The translations under genes and the position numbers were made by a program. From positions 62,001 to 126,000 of the forward strand of contig JBBQWZ010000002.1 in NCBI GenBank assembly GCA_038210135.1: a stretch of DNA of 64,000 bases, given 5' to 3'. How positions within the stretch are numbered: position 1 is the stretch's first letter; each line of letters begins with the position of its first letter. Shown here piece after piece: positions 1-8,522 of this stretch. The notes below the pieces were generated by a model, which worked only from the letters and a program-made list of their open reading frames with translations, did not search any database and was not told the DNA's origin. This DNA comes from JBBQWZ01 sp038210135. Lineage in GTDB: Bacteria; Acidobacteriota; Terriglobia; Bryobacterales; Bryobacteraceae.

Positions 1-1
1 G

Positions 2-1051
2 ATCCAATCGCTGAAGTCATTTCTGACGAGCCGCAGTTTAACGAGTACGGATGTGTTTGGCCGGCGGCGTACGTTTGAAGACCTGATTTCACGGGTGCTT
101 CGCGATCTTCGGATCAAGGCAGAGAACCAGTTTGGCGTCGAGATTAAATCTGCGGTAGTGGGCCGGCCGGTGCGATTTGTTGGGGCGGAGGCGGACGCGG
201 ATAACGAGTACGCGGAGGGACGCCTCACGCAGGCGTTCGTGACGGCGGGTTTCGAATCTGTTGAATTTGAACTCGAACCGGTAGCGGCCGCGCATTACTA
301 CGAATCGACGCTGGATCATGACGAGCTGATTCTGATTGGCGATTTCGGGGGAGGCACGAGCGACTTTTCGCTGATTCACGTTGGGCCGACGATACGGAAG
401 CGCGGACGCACTGCGGCGGATCTTCTAGGGAACGCGGGCGTGGGACTCGCGGGCGACGCGTTCGACGCAAAGATCATCCGGCACCTGGTGTCTCCGGCTC
501 TTGGGGCGGGAACGCAGATCCAATCCGTCGATAAGATTCTGCCGGTTCCGACGTGGATTTACTCGAAGCTCGAGCGATGGCATCATCTGTCGTTCCTGCG
601 GGCGAACGACGTGATGAGCATGCTGCACAGCGTGCGCGCGCAGGCTTTCGAACCGAAGAGAATCGACGCGCTGATCCATCTGATTAATGAGGACCTGGGG
701 TATTCGCTGCATCGCGCGGTGCAGCAGGTGAAGTACGCGCTGTCGAACGAAGAGACGGCGCGCTTTCATTTTTCCGATGGATTCATTGAATTGAATGCGA
801 CGGTGAAACGGGCTTCGTTCGAGCGGTGGATAGCGGACGAACTGCAGCAGATTTCCACCTGCGTCGATTCGCTGATCATAGCGGCGGGCGTGGATGCGAA
901 GGATGTCGATCGCGTGTTCTTGACAGGCGGTTCGTCATTCGTTCCGGCGGTACGGCGGATCTTCGAAAGCAGGTTCGGAGCGGAGCGTATCCGTGCGGGT
1001 AACGAATTTACATCGGTTGCACGCGGGCTGGCGCTGAAGGCGAATTTCTGA
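2..1051 (+). CDS. Hsp70-family (YegD-like) ATPase, 5' truncated by window edge
   Basis: The reading frame is open from the first bases, and the residues before the first internal GTG (position 53), I-Q-S-L-K-S-F-L, match the conserved N-terminal region of YegD-like Hsp70 relatives, so the true start lies left of the window. The 349 visible codons carry the actin-fold phosphate motif GDFGGGTSDFSL (about residues 115-126) and the C-terminal adenosine motif LTGGSSFVPAVRRIF. These are the ATPase halves of an Hsp70. No long substrate-binding domain follows, as is usual for the YegD branch, whose client role is poorly known. The next annotated gene downstream converges on it. The family call is firm; the function beyond ATP binding is not. 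Confidence 0.88.
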   Translation: MQSLKSFLTSRSLTSTDVFGRRRTFEDLISRVLRDLRIKAENQFGVEIKSAVVGRPVRFVGAEADADNEYAEGRLTQAFVTAGFESVEFELEPVAAAHYYESTLDHDELILIGDFGGGTSDFSLIHVGPTIRKRGRTAADLLGNAGVGLAGDAFDAKIIRHLVSPALGAGTQIQSVDKILPVPTWIYSKLERWHHLSFLRANDVMSMLHSVRAQAFEPKRIDALIHLINEDLGYSLHRAVQQVKYALSNEETARFHFSDGFIELNATVKRASFERWIADELQQISTCVDSLIIAAGVDAKDVDRVFLTGGSSFVPAVRRIFESRFGAERIRAGNEFTSVARGLALKANF

Positions 1052-1075
1052 TTCCGCTGGTCCTACAGTGGAGAA

Positions 1076-1180
1076 ATGACGGCTGCCGGAACGCGAACAA
1101 TAGACGAGCTGGGGAAGGTAGTCCTGCGACGAGCTTTCTTCAGCGACGACCGGCGCGAGCGGATTTCAAAAATAGCTTAG
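1076..1180 (+). CDS. Possible 34-residue small protein
   Basis: An ATG-initiated 34-codon frame lies just after the Hsp70-like gene, with GGAG two bases before the ATG (closer than normal). Its TAG overlaps the stop of the convergent glycosyltransferase gene by four bases, a geometry seen at two other convergent pairs in this window. The peptide is charged and ends R-R-E-R-I-S-K-I-A. I do not recognise it, and it may be chance. Confidence 0.2.
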   Translation: MTAAGTRTIDELGKVVLRRAFFSDDRRERISKIA

Positions 1181-2421
1181 GAACGCAGCAGGGCGGCGAC
1201 GCGCGCGGCGCTTTGTAAGAACGGATGGGCGGAGGCATAGCTGCGCGCGGCGGCGGCGCAAGCCTTTCTGCGAGGCTCGTCGTTCACCATATCCGCCAGC
1301 GCGGCACGCAAACCATCGGGCTTCGTCATCTCGCCAAACTCCGGCTTCATGACCGCTCGCGCTCCGGCGTGATCGAGGCAGACGACGGGCAAGCCGGCCT
1401 GCATGGCTTCAAGCAGAGTCAGACCGTAACTCTCGTGACGCGACGGAAAGACGTAGAGGTCCGCGAGTTCGAAGAAGCTCTGCTTGCGAGCTCCCGTGAC
1501 ATGACCGGGAAAGATGACGCGGGTGCGCTTCAATCGCGCGGCAAGTTTCCGCAGCTTTTCAAGATGACGGTGACCGTGCATATAGGCGGCGCCACCGCAG
1601 AGGAACAGCCACAGCGGTCGTTCGGGAAAATCGCTGCGCGTCTCCCAGTCGAGCAGCGCTTCGAGCAGGATGTCCTGGCCTTTTTCGGGTGAAATGCGAC
1701 TGAGCGTCAGAAGCACGAACGCGTCGTCAGGCACGTCGAATTCGCGTCGAAGGGCAGCGGGATCTCCTTTCTCGTTCGCGGGAGACGCACCCCAAGGAAT
1801 CACGTGGATCTTGTCCGGCGCGGTGCCGGGGTAACAAGCGAGAATCGTTTCTTTCATCGCGGGCGAGGGAACGATGAGGCCGGCCGAGTAGGCGACGCTG
1901 TCCGCCTGCTTGTCGAACACGAGTTTCAGGATGCCCGGAAATAAACTGTGCAGCGGGGCGAGAGTCCGCCATAATTTGGCGAGTGTAGCGGGGTGGATCC
2001 AGCCTCGGCAGTAGATCGCGGCGATATAGGCGACTACGTCCACGTGATAGATGGTGAAGATACGGAAGCCGCGCGCATGGAGCGCCCGGAAGTCGGGCGC
2101 TTCGGAGATGTCGTTGACCAGGATGGCGATGTTCGCAGGATCGCGTTGCAGAAGTTCCGCGGTGGCGGCTTGGTCGAAGGCGCGGCAGAACGCGGCGTAC
2201 TGGCGCTCGTTGAAGGTGATGAGGTCCTTGCCGGTCGGCGCCTGCGATCCGAGGATCGACGGCGTGATGACGTGTAGGTCGAGTGTGGGGGATTCGCGCC
2301 AGGCGGCGGTTAGCATCTCGAATACGGCTCCGCCGCCGCCGAGAGGCACGCGCTCGGACGCGAAGCCTCCATGGGCGGCACAATAAACGACCGACGAGAT
2401 CGGCGGGATCCTTTCTGGCAT
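1177..2421 (-). CDS. Glycosyltransferase family 4 (GT-B fold)
   Basis: A 414-residue retaining glycosyltransferase that would move a sugar from a nucleotide donor to an unknown acceptor in the cytoplasm. The C-terminal Rossmann domain is clear: LTLSRISPEKGQDILLEAL opens the donor half, and the E-x7-E motif appears as HESYGLTLLEAMQAG near residue 335, followed by a V-V-C-L-D-H-A-G segment. The length fits the family. The ATG at 2421 lies 18 bases after the threonine dehydratase stop, so the gene is probably the last of an lrp-dehydratase-glycosyltransferase transcript. No other polysaccharide genes sit here, so the acceptor cannot be guessed. Confidence 0.87.
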   Translation of the reverse strand: MPERIPPISSVVYCAAHGGFASERVPLGGGGAVFEMLTAAWRESPTLDLHVITPSILGSQAPTGKDLITFNERQYAAFCRAFDQAATAELLQRDPANIAILVNDISEAPDFRALHARGFRIFTIYHVDVVAYIAAIYCRGWIHPATLAKLWRTLAPLHSLFPGILKLVFDKQADSVAYSAGLIVPSPAMKETILACYPGTAPDKIHVIPWGASPANEKGDPAALRREFDVPDDAFVLLTLSRISPEKGQDILLEALLDWETRSDFPERPLWLFLCGGAAYMHGHRHLEKLRKLAARLKRTRVIFPGHVTGARKQSFFELADLYVFPSRHESYGLTLLEAMQAGLPVVCLDHAGARAVMKPEFGEMTKPDGLRAALADMVNDEPRRKACAAAARSYASAHPFLQSAARVAALLRS

Positions 2422-2439
2422 TGCGGGGGAATTACGCGG

Positions 2440-3384
2440 CTAACGGCAGAGATCGTCGAGGCCGAAGTTGCCGCCGCAGATGACGAGTACGACGTGGCTA
2501 GCGGGAGTGAATCGATCTTTGACACGCTCCGCGGCCGCGTAGTTGCAGCCCGCCGCAGGCTCGACGAGTATCTTGGCGCGCTCGAGAATCAGACGGACGG
2601 CGGCCATGGCTTCGGAGTCCGGCACGACGATCAGTTCCTCCGCGTACTTCTTCGCCAGCGCGTAAGTTGAATCCGATGCGGAGGGCGCGCCGAGCGTTTT
2701 CGCGATCGAAGTGATGGCGGGAATGGTTACCGGATGTCCAGCCTGAAAGGCCAGTTGCATGGCGTTTGCGCCAATGGTCTCGACGGCGTACATATGTACT
2801 TCGGGCTTGAGCGATTTAATGGCGGTAGCGACGCCGCCGAACATTCCGCCTCCACCGATGGAGGCGAAGACGTCGGTGACCTCCGGCAAGTCCTCCAGGA
2901 TTTCCAGGCCGAGAGTTCCCTGCCCGGCCATGACTTTCGCATCGTCGAAGGGATGCAGGAACGTCCAGCCAGCCTGCTGGTAGTCGGCGACTTTGGCGAA
3001 CGCTTCGTGGACGGTTTCCATGATCATGACTTCGGCGCCGTAGCCGCGAGTCGCATCGACCGAAGTGCTGGGGGCGTTTTTTGGCATCAGAATGACGGCG
3101 GGGATTCCCATTTCACGCGCGACGTAGGCAACGGCTTGCGCGTGATTTCCGCCGCTGACGGCGACGAGGCCGACGGATCGCTCGGCGGCGGTCAGGGTCA
3201 GAGCTTTGTTGAAGGCTCCGCGAACTTTGAAGGATCCGGTCTTTTGAAAGATCTCGGTTTTGAGATAGACGTTGGTGCCGAGGCGCTGGCTTAAGGTTGC
3301 ATTGCGCGTGACGGGCGTGCGGCGTACTTTGTCCTTGATGCGCTCGCGCGCGGCGCGAATATCGCCCAGATCGAAGGTTTCCAT
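2440..3384 (-). CDS. Threonine ammonia-lyase (threonine dehydratase), catabolic-type length
   Basis: This fold-type II PLP enzyme deaminates L-threonine to 2-oxobutanoate and ammonia, feeding isoleucine synthesis or catabolism. The PLP lysine lies in KTGSFKVRGAFNKAL (about residue 53), with the substrate loop VSGGNHAQAVAY and the glycine-rich phosphate loop ASIGGGGMFGG further on. I start at the ATG at 3384 (314 residues, M-E-T-F-D-L) because the longer frame adds 40 unmatched residues. There is no C-terminal ACT domain, so isoleucine feedback is not expected. It follows the Lrp-type regulator gene by seven bases, suggesting control by an amino acid. Serine dehydratase or serine racemase activity cannot be excluded. 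Confidence 0.88.
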   Translation of the reverse strand: METFDLGDIRAARERIKDKVRRTPVTRNATLSQRLGTNVYLKTEIFQKTGSFKVRGAFNKALTLTAAERSVGLVAVSGGNHAQAVAYVAREMGIPAVILMPKNAPSTSVDATRGYGAEVMIMETVHEAFAKVADYQQAGWTFLHPFDDAKVMAGQGTLGLEILEDLPEVTDVFASIGGGGMFGGVATAIKSLKPEVHMYAVETIGANAMQLAFQAGHPVTIPAITSIAKTLGAPSASDSTYALAKKYAEELIVVPDSEAMAAVRLILERAKILVEPAAGCNYAAAERVKDRFTPASHVVLVICGGNFGLDDLCR

Positions 3385-3391
3385 GAGATTT

Positions 3392-3913
3392 CTAGGATCG
3401 CATGCGGGTAATCTTTCGCGGGGTCGAAGGCTTCGCGGGGATAGGTTGCAGGCGACGCCTTGCGACGGGTGTCGAGAGAACGATGGACGTCGTGGTGGTG
3501 CCAAAAGGCGTAAGCCGGTCGATCAAGGCTTCAAGGTGGGCTACGTTCGACACGGCGACCTTGATCGTGAAGGAATCGGCTCCGGTGCCGCGATGGCATT
3601 CGAGGACTTCGGGCATTTCCTGAATGAGGGCAGTGATGCGCGTGAACACATCGCCGACGACGCTCATGCGGATGAAGGCTGTAATGGGCAGACCGATGCG
3701 GGCAGGATCGATTTCCGCGCGATAGCCGAGGATGACACCGGCATCTTCGAGCTTACGGACGCGCTCGACGGTGGCGGGCGTTGAGAGGCCGATACCGCGG
3801 CCGAGCTCGGCGAAGGAGATTCGCGCATTTTGCTGGAGGGCATCGACGATCTTCCAATCGGTGAGATCGAGGTTCACCTGCGATCGTGAGGAGAAAGCGG
3901 CCTGCGGCTTCAT
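3392..3913 (-). CDS. Lrp/AsnC family transcriptional regulator
   Basis: A 173-residue feast/famine regulator. After a short leader, the winged helix-turn-helix runs from L-T-D-W-K-I-V-D-A-L-Q through ISFAELGRGIGLSTPATVER (residues 20-60). The ligand-binding RAM domain follows, with ITAFIRMSVVGDVFTRITAL and the typical turn V-L-E-C-H-R-G-T-G. The ATG at 3913 is preferred: the longer frame starting at 4252 would run into hppD on the other strand. The gene is divergent from hppD and seven bases ahead of the threonine dehydratase gene, so its likely targets are its own operon and perhaps the tyrosine catabolic pair. Confidence 0.9.
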   Translation of the reverse strand: MKPQAAFSSRSQVNLDLTDWKIVDALQQNARISFAELGRGIGLSTPATVERVRKLEDAGVILGYRAEIDPARIGLPITAFIRMSVVGDVFTRITALIQEMPEVLECHRGTGADSFTIKVAVSNVAHLEALIDRLTPFGTTTTSIVLSTPVARRRLQPIPAKPSTPRKITRMRS

Positions 3914-3988
3914 AATTGACGGTGCAGAGGCAATTGTATCCTGCAAACCGGCCTTCCACGACCAGCACTTTCGCTTTAGGATGAGAGT
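3914..3988. promoter_or_regulatory. Divergent promoter region between the lrp-type gene and hppD
   Basis: This 75-base gap must hold promoters in both directions. On the minus strand TACAAT (3938 to 3933) lies 19 bases before the regulator ATG and fits a -10 box. On the plus strand TTGACG (3916-3921) and TATCCT (3937-3942) are 15 bases apart, shorter than ideal. Because the two overlap, an Lrp-type dimer here could switch both directions. This is read by eye only. Confidence 0.3.
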
Positions 3989-5113
3989 ATGGCGACCACC
4001 CTTCAACCCGTTGAGACAGCCGCGAAATCGTCGAATCCTTTGCGGCTTAAGCGCATTCATCATGTGGAATTCTGGGTGGGCAACGCGAAGCAGGCGGCGT
4101 TCTATTACCGCAAGGCTTTTGGCTTTTCGCAGACCGCTTATCGCGGCCTCGAGACGGGTGCACGCGATGTAGCGTCGTATGTACTCGAGCAGAACAAAGT
4201 CCGATTCCTGCTGACAACGCCGCTGACAAGTGCAAATCCGATCGTTTCGCACTTAAACAAACATGGCGACGGCGTCCGCGACATTGCGTTCGAAGTGGAC
4301 GACGCGGACGCGGCTTTTCACGAAGCGGTGAAGCGCGGCGCGATCGCGGCGGTCGAGCCGCATACGATGGAGGACGCGAACGGCAAGGTCCGGCATGCGG
4401 CGATCCGCACCTACGGTGACACGCTGCATTCGTTCCTGTCGGTGAAGGATTACAACGGTCCGTTTCTGCCCGGGTACGCCAAGACCGATGTTCCAGGCGA
4501 ATCCGTGGGCATTCTGCGCGTCGATCATTGCGTAGGCAATGTCGAATTGGGCGCGATGAATCAGTGGGCGGAATTCTACTCGAAGGTCTTAGGCTTCGCG
4601 CGTTACATCAGCTTCGACGACAAGGACATTTCGACCGAGTACAGCGCGTTGATGAGCATTGTGATGTCGGACGATTCGCATTCGATCAAGTTTCCGTTGA
4701 ACGAGCCGGCGGCTGGAAAAAAGAAGAGCCAGATCGAAGAATACCTGGATTTCTACGAGGGGCCGGGCGTGCAACATATCGCGCTGCAGACCACGGACAT
4801 CATCGGGACGGTGACCAAGCTGCGGGATAACGGCGTGGAGTTTTTACGCGTTCCGGAGAGCTATTACAAGAATCTCGGCGATCGCGTGGGCACGATCGAC
4901 GAACCGATGGCGGCGATCATAGAGCTGGGCATTCTGGTAGATCGGGATGAAGAAGGCTACCTGCTGCAGATTTTCTCGAAGCCGGTGGAAGACCGGCCGA
5001 CGGTATTTTTCGAAATTATCCAGCGTCACGGGAGCCGCGGATTCGGCAAGGGAAATTTCCGCGCGTTGTTTGAAGCCATCGAGCAGGAGCAGGCCAAGCG
5101 CGGCAACCTGTAA
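3989..5113 (+). CDS. hppD: 4-hydroxyphenylpyruvate dioxygenase
   Basis: A 374-residue Fe(II) dioxygenase that converts 4-hydroxyphenylpyruvate to homogentisate in tyrosine catabolism. It shows the two-domain vicinal-oxygen-chelate layout. The N-terminal domain opens with IHHVEFWVGNAKQAAFYYRKA. The catalytic C-terminal domain carries the metal triad: His in R-V-D-H-C-V (about residue 178), His in GPGVQHIALQTTDI (about 260) and Glu in V-F-F-E-I-I-Q-R-H-G (about 340). The gene for homogentisate 1,2-dioxygenase follows after 30 bases, so the two form a pathway operon. The downstream fumarylacetoacetase is not in the window. Confidence 0.96.
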   Translation: MATTLQPVETAAKSSNPLRLKRIHHVEFWVGNAKQAAFYYRKAFGFSQTAYRGLETGARDVASYVLEQNKVRFLLTTPLTSANPIVSHLNKHGDGVRDIAFEVDDADAAFHEAVKRGAIAAVEPHTMEDANGKVRHAAIRTYGDTLHSFLSVKDYNGPFLPGYAKTDVPGESVGILRVDHCVGNVELGAMNQWAEFYSKVLGFARYISFDDKDISTEYSALMSIVMSDDSHSIKFPLNEPAAGKKKSQIEEYLDFYEGPGVQHIALQTTDIIGTVTKLRDNGVEFLRVPESYYKNLGDRVGTIDEPMAAIIELGILVDRDEEGYLLQIFSKPVEDRPTVFFEIIQRHGSRGFGKGNFRALFEAIEQEQAKRGNL

Positions 5114-5143
5114 GCTAAGGCTTTCGGCAAGAAGAGGACGCCC

Positions 5144-6298
5144 GTGCCCATTTATCATTCCGCCGGAGAGATTCCGCGCAAGCGCCACCAGGTTTTCCGC
5201 CAGCCTTCGGGCGAACTGTTCGCTGAAGAATTGATGGGCAACAAGGGGTTCGTCGGGATTTCGTCCCTGGTGTACCACCTGCGTCCGCCGACTCGTATTT
5301 CAGCGATCGAAGTGGTGTCGGAGTTTCACTGGAAGGCGGCGGGCGAGCATGAACTGAAGCCGCGGCATTTCAAGACGGCATCGATTGTGAACGGCGGATT
5401 CGCCACGATTGACCGCACGCCGATTCTGTATAACCACGACGTGGCGATGCTGCTTTCGCAGCCGGATCGCGACGAGGATTTCTTTTATCGCAACGGCCAG
5501 GCGGATGAGGTTGTGTACGTCAGCGACGGCGAAGGTGTTTTCGAATCGTCGCTCGGAAAGCTGAAGCTAAAGGGCGGCGACTATGTCGTGATTCCACGCG
5601 GAATTCTGCATCGGTATCGATGGTTAAAGAAGCCACGCCTGCTGATTTTTGAGAGTAAAGGATACGTGCGTACGCCGAAGCGGTATCGCAACGAGCACGG
5701 GCAGTTGCTCGAATCGGCTCCGTATTCGGAACGGGATATCCGGCGTCCGGAATTTGAAGCTCCGGTCAACGAAGAGGGCGCGTTCCATTTGATGGTGAAG
5801 CAGCACAACGCGCTGACGAAGGTGACGCTAACGCATCATCCATTCGATGTCGCGGGCTGGGATGGATTTTATTATCCGTGGGCTTTCAGCATTCACGATT
5901 TTGAGCCGCGGGTGGGGCGGTTCCACTTGCCGCCTCCGGTGCACCAGACGTTTGAAGGCGATGGCTGGGTGATTTGCTCGTTCTGCCCGCGCCCTTACGA
6001 CTTCGATGCGGAGGCAATGCCGGCGCCGTATCATCACTCGAACGTGATGTCGGATGAAGTGATTTATTACGCGAGCGCGGAGTTCATGTCGCGGAAGGGC
6101 GTGGAGTATGGATCGGTGACGCTGCATCCGGACGGGGTTCCGCATGGTCCGCATCCGGGGCGGGCAGAGGCGTCGATCGGCGCGACGGCGACCGCCGAAC
6201 TCGCCGTGATGCTCGATACGTTTCTTCCGCTGCACACCAGTCGCGACGCGGAGTCGGTGGAAGACAAAAAGTACTACTTGTCCTGGATCGAAAGCTGA
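5144..6298 (+). CDS. hmgA: Homogentisate 1,2-dioxygenase
   Basis: A 384-residue cupin-type Fe(II) enzyme that opens the homogentisate ring to maleylacetoacetate, acting directly after HppD. The GTG start at 5144 is preceded by an AGAAGAGG ribosome site. Recognisable parts are the N-terminal P-R-K-R-H-Q segment, the cupin core EVVYVSDGEGVFESSLG, and the C-terminal iron region with PAPYHHSNVMSDEVIYYASA followed by H-P-D-G-V-P-H-G-P-H-P-G. The length matches the shorter bacterial class rather than the ~440-residue eukaryote-like class. Its position directly after hppD supports the assignment. Confidence 0.93.
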   Translation: MPIYHSAGEIPRKRHQVFRQPSGELFAEELMGNKGFVGISSLVYHLRPPTRISAIEVVSEFHWKAAGEHELKPRHFKTASIVNGGFATIDRTPILYNHDVAMLLSQPDRDEDFFYRNGQADEVVYVSDGEGVFESSLGKLKLKGGDYVVIPRGILHRYRWLKKPRLLIFESKGYVRTPKRYRNEHGQLLESAPYSERDIRRPEFEAPVNEEGAFHLMVKQHNALTKVTLTHHPFDVAGWDGFYYPWAFSIHDFEPRVGRFHLPPPVHQTFEGDGWVICSFCPRPYDFDAEAMPAPYHHSNVMSDEVIYYASAEFMSRKGVEYGSVTLHPDGVPHGPHPGRAEASIGATATAELAVMLDTFLPLHTSRDAESVEDKKYYLSWIES

Positions 6299-6390
6299 GT
6301 ATTTCGCGCTACGGGTACTGGGCGATTGCGTTTCAGTAACGACCCTAGTAGCCCATTCCGCCATGCGACCTAGCCACTCACTCTGTCAGC

Positions 6391-6561
6391 GTGGCAGCCG
6401 AAGACAGGACGGAAGACTTACGCGGATTTTCCGGCCAGGGTCTCAGAAAAGACATGTGGCTGATCGTGCGATTTACGCGGCACTGGGTCCACTACGGCTG
6501 GATTGCGTTCACCGTGGGCGCGACGTTGATTGCAGCGGTCGAAGGATTGTTCGCGAGATAG
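6391..6561 (+). CDS. Possible small membrane protein
   Basis: A GTG-initiated frame of 56 residues; an internal ATG at 6454 would give 35. The C-terminal half reads as one hydrophobic helix with an aromatic entry, H-W-V-H-Y-G-W-I-A-F-T-V-G-A-T. It ends five bases before the stop of the convergent SAM hydrolase-like gene and occupies a gap of about 270 bases that has no other gene. No family is recognised and no strong ribosome site is visible. Confidence 0.25.
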   Translation: MAAEDRTEDLRGFSGQGLRKDMWLIVRFTRHWVHYGWIAFTVGATLIAAVEGLFAR

Positions 6562-6566
6562 CGGCG

Positions 6567-7355
6567 CTACCAGATCTCCACTTCGATCGGCGCGCCGACG
6601 CCGCATCCGAGTAGCTTGCTGGCGGCGGCCTGATTGACGCAAACCTCGATATATCCGCCGGAGCCCTCGATGACGAAGACTTCGCCGATAGGCGCCTCCG
6701 CGTAGGTGTTGACGAATAGATGGACCCTCCGCATCCCGATGCGAACTTCGAAAGTGCGGCGATTGGGCAAGTCGAATTCGGTCATCTTTAGATTTGAGAT
6801 CAAGTTACCGAAGCGGTCTTCTTTAAGAATCGTGCCGGTCCACACACGGCGGGAAGTTCGCTGGGGCTCGAACCAATCGTTGCGAAGCAGGTCGGCGATT
6901 TTGGGACCGAATTTGGCCGGCGTCACGCCTTTAGCAAGGTGGCCTGCCACGGGAGCGAAGATGTCGCGGCCGTGGAAGGTGCGGCTGACGGCCTGCTGGA
7001 AATAGTGGGCGTTGGTCAGGTGACGCGCGGAATATTTTTCCGCAACGCAGATCATCGAGAACACTCCGTTGTCCGGACCGACGAAGTACTGGCCGGCGGC
7101 TTCGATCAACACGGGGCGACGAGCGCTGCCGACTCCAGGATCGACGACGACGACGTGAACTGTGCGCTTGGGAAACGAGCGGTATGTTTCGGCGATGGTA
7201 AATGCGGCTTCCTGAATGGCGAAGGGCTTGATTTCGTGAGTGATGTCGACGATGGTCGCGAGGGGCGCGAGGCCCAGAATGACGCCCTTCATCGATCCGG
7301 TGAAGTGATCGGATGTTCCGAAATCGGTGGTGAGCGTGACGATGGAGCGGGGCAT
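6567..7355 (-). CDS. SAM hydrolase / SAM hydroxide adenosyltransferase family (DUF62)
   Basis: A 262-residue member of the fluorinase-like fold family. In characterised relatives it uses water to split S-adenosylmethionine into adenosine and methionine. The N-terminal signature V-T-L-T-T-D-F-G-T-S-D-H-F-T-G is intact, as are VVVVDPGVGSARRP and the V-G-P-D-N-G-V-F motif. The C-terminal beta-barrel carries D-R-F-G-N-L-I-S-N. The ATG at 7355 fits the family N-terminus; the frame continues much further upstream only because it runs antisense to the cysteine desulfurase gene. It is divergent from that gene with 27 bases between starts. Confidence 0.9.
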   Translation of the reverse strand: MPRSIVTLTTDFGTSDHFTGSMKGVILGLAPLATIVDITHEIKPFAIQEAAFTIAETYRSFPKRTVHVVVVDPGVGSARRPVLIEAAGQYFVGPDNGVFSMICVAEKYSARHLTNAHYFQQAVSRTFHGRDIFAPVAGHLAKGVTPAKFGPKIADLLRNDWFEPQRTSRRVWTGTILKEDRFGNLISNLKMTEFDLPNRRTFEVRIGMRRVHLFVNTYAEAPIGEVFVIEGSGGYIEVCVNQAAASKLLGCGVGAPIEVEIW

Positions 7356-7382
7356 ACGTTTACACTGGAGAAAAGGCCGTAA

Positions 7383-8522
7383 ATGCAGCAGTTCTATTTC
7401 GATCACAACGCCACGACGCCTATGGCGCCGGAGGTGCAGGCGGCGTTCACGAGAGCGCTTGGCGATGTGTTTGGAAACGCCTCCAGTATCCATCATTTCG
7501 GGCAGGCGGCGAAGCAGCGTCTGGAAAATGCGCGCCGCCAGGTGGCTTCGCTGCTGGGCTGTGCGAACGGCGAGGTGGTGTTCACGGCGGGCGGCACGGA
7601 AGCGAACAACCTGGCGATTCTCGGTGTGGCGCGACGGATTGCGGGCGGTCACATTATTACTAGCCAGATCGAGCATCCGGCGGTGCTGAATCCGTGTGCG
7701 CAACTCGAACGCGAGGGGTACGGCGTCACGTACGTGCCAGTGGGCGCGAGCGGAATTGTCGATCCAGACGATATCCGGCGCGCGATCCTGCCGAACACGA
7801 CGTTGATTTCGGTGATGCACGCCAACAACGAACTGGGGACGATTCAGCCGATTCGGGAAATTGCTTTGATCGGGCGCGAGGCTGGAATTCCGGTGCATTC
7901 GGATGGCGTGCAGGCGGCGGGTAAAGTTCGCTTCGATGTACGTTCGCTGGGCGTCGATTTCTATACGGTCAGCGCGCACAAACTTTATGGGCCCAAGGGG
8001 ATCGGCGCTCTGTACGTCCGGAAGGGCGCGGAAGTCGATCCGGTGCTGTTTGGCGGACGCCACGAAAGGGGTCGGCGGCCGGGCACCGAGAATGTGCCGG
8101 CGGCGATCGCGTTTGGAGTGGCGGCGGAGTACGCAGCGAACGCCCGGGAGGAAGAAGTCGGGGCGCTGCGCGATCGCTTGGAACAGGGAATTTTGCAGCT
8201 GGTTCCGGATACGTCGGTCAACTGCGGCGCGCATCGGCTTCCGAATACGGCGAATATTCGCTTCGAGGGAATCGAAGGCGAGGCTATGCTGATTGCGCTC
8301 GACCTTCGCGGCTTCGCGGTCTCGAGCGGGGCGGCTTGCTCGAGCGGAGCGGTGGAGCCATCGCACGTGCTGATTGCGATCGGTTTGAGTAAGGAGCAGG
8401 CGCGATCTTCGTTGCGCTTCTCGCTTGGGGAGTCGAATACGGCGGAACAGGTTGACGCGTTGATCGAAGCCGTTGCCGCGTCCGCCAGCCATCTTAGAAA
8501 GTTGTCTCCCGCGTATGTCTGA
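7383..8522 (+). CDS. Cysteine desulfurase (NifS/IscS type)
   Basis: A 379-residue PLP enzyme that removes sulfur from cysteine and passes it to tRNA thiolation or Fe-S assembly. The N-terminus Y-F-D-H-N-A-T-T-P is diagnostic. The PLP lysine is in TVSAHKLYGPKGIGALYV (about residue 200), and the persulfide cysteine is in the mobile loop S-S-G-A-A-C-S-S-G-A (about 320). The stop overlaps the mnmA start by eight bases (ATGTCTGA), which implies translational coupling and points to MnmA as the main sulfur acceptor. No iscU or iscA gene is nearby, so a role in Fe-S clusters is open. Confidence 0.95.
   Translation: MQQFYFDHNATTPMAPEVQAAFTRALGDVFGNASSIHHFGQAAKQRLENARRQVASLLGCANGEVVFTAGGTEANNLAILGVARRIAGGHIITSQIEHPAVLNPCAQLEREGYGVTYVPVGASGIVDPDDIRRAILPNTTLISVMHANNELGTIQPIREIALIGREAGIPVHSDGVQAAGKVRFDVRSLGVDFYTVSAHKLYGPKGIGALYVRKGAEVDPVLFGGRHERGRRPGTENVPAAIAFGVAAEYAANAREEEVGALRDRLEQGILQLVPDTSVNCGAHRLPNTANIRFEGIEGEAMLIALDLRGFAVSSGAACSSGAVEPSHVLIAIGLSKEQARSSLRFSLGESNTAEQVDALIEAVAASASHLRKLSPAYV

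Noticed and set aside
4253..4528. Minus-strand frames inside hppD and hmgA
   Set aside because: They are antisense shadows of two well-supported enzymes whose metal ligands are intact.
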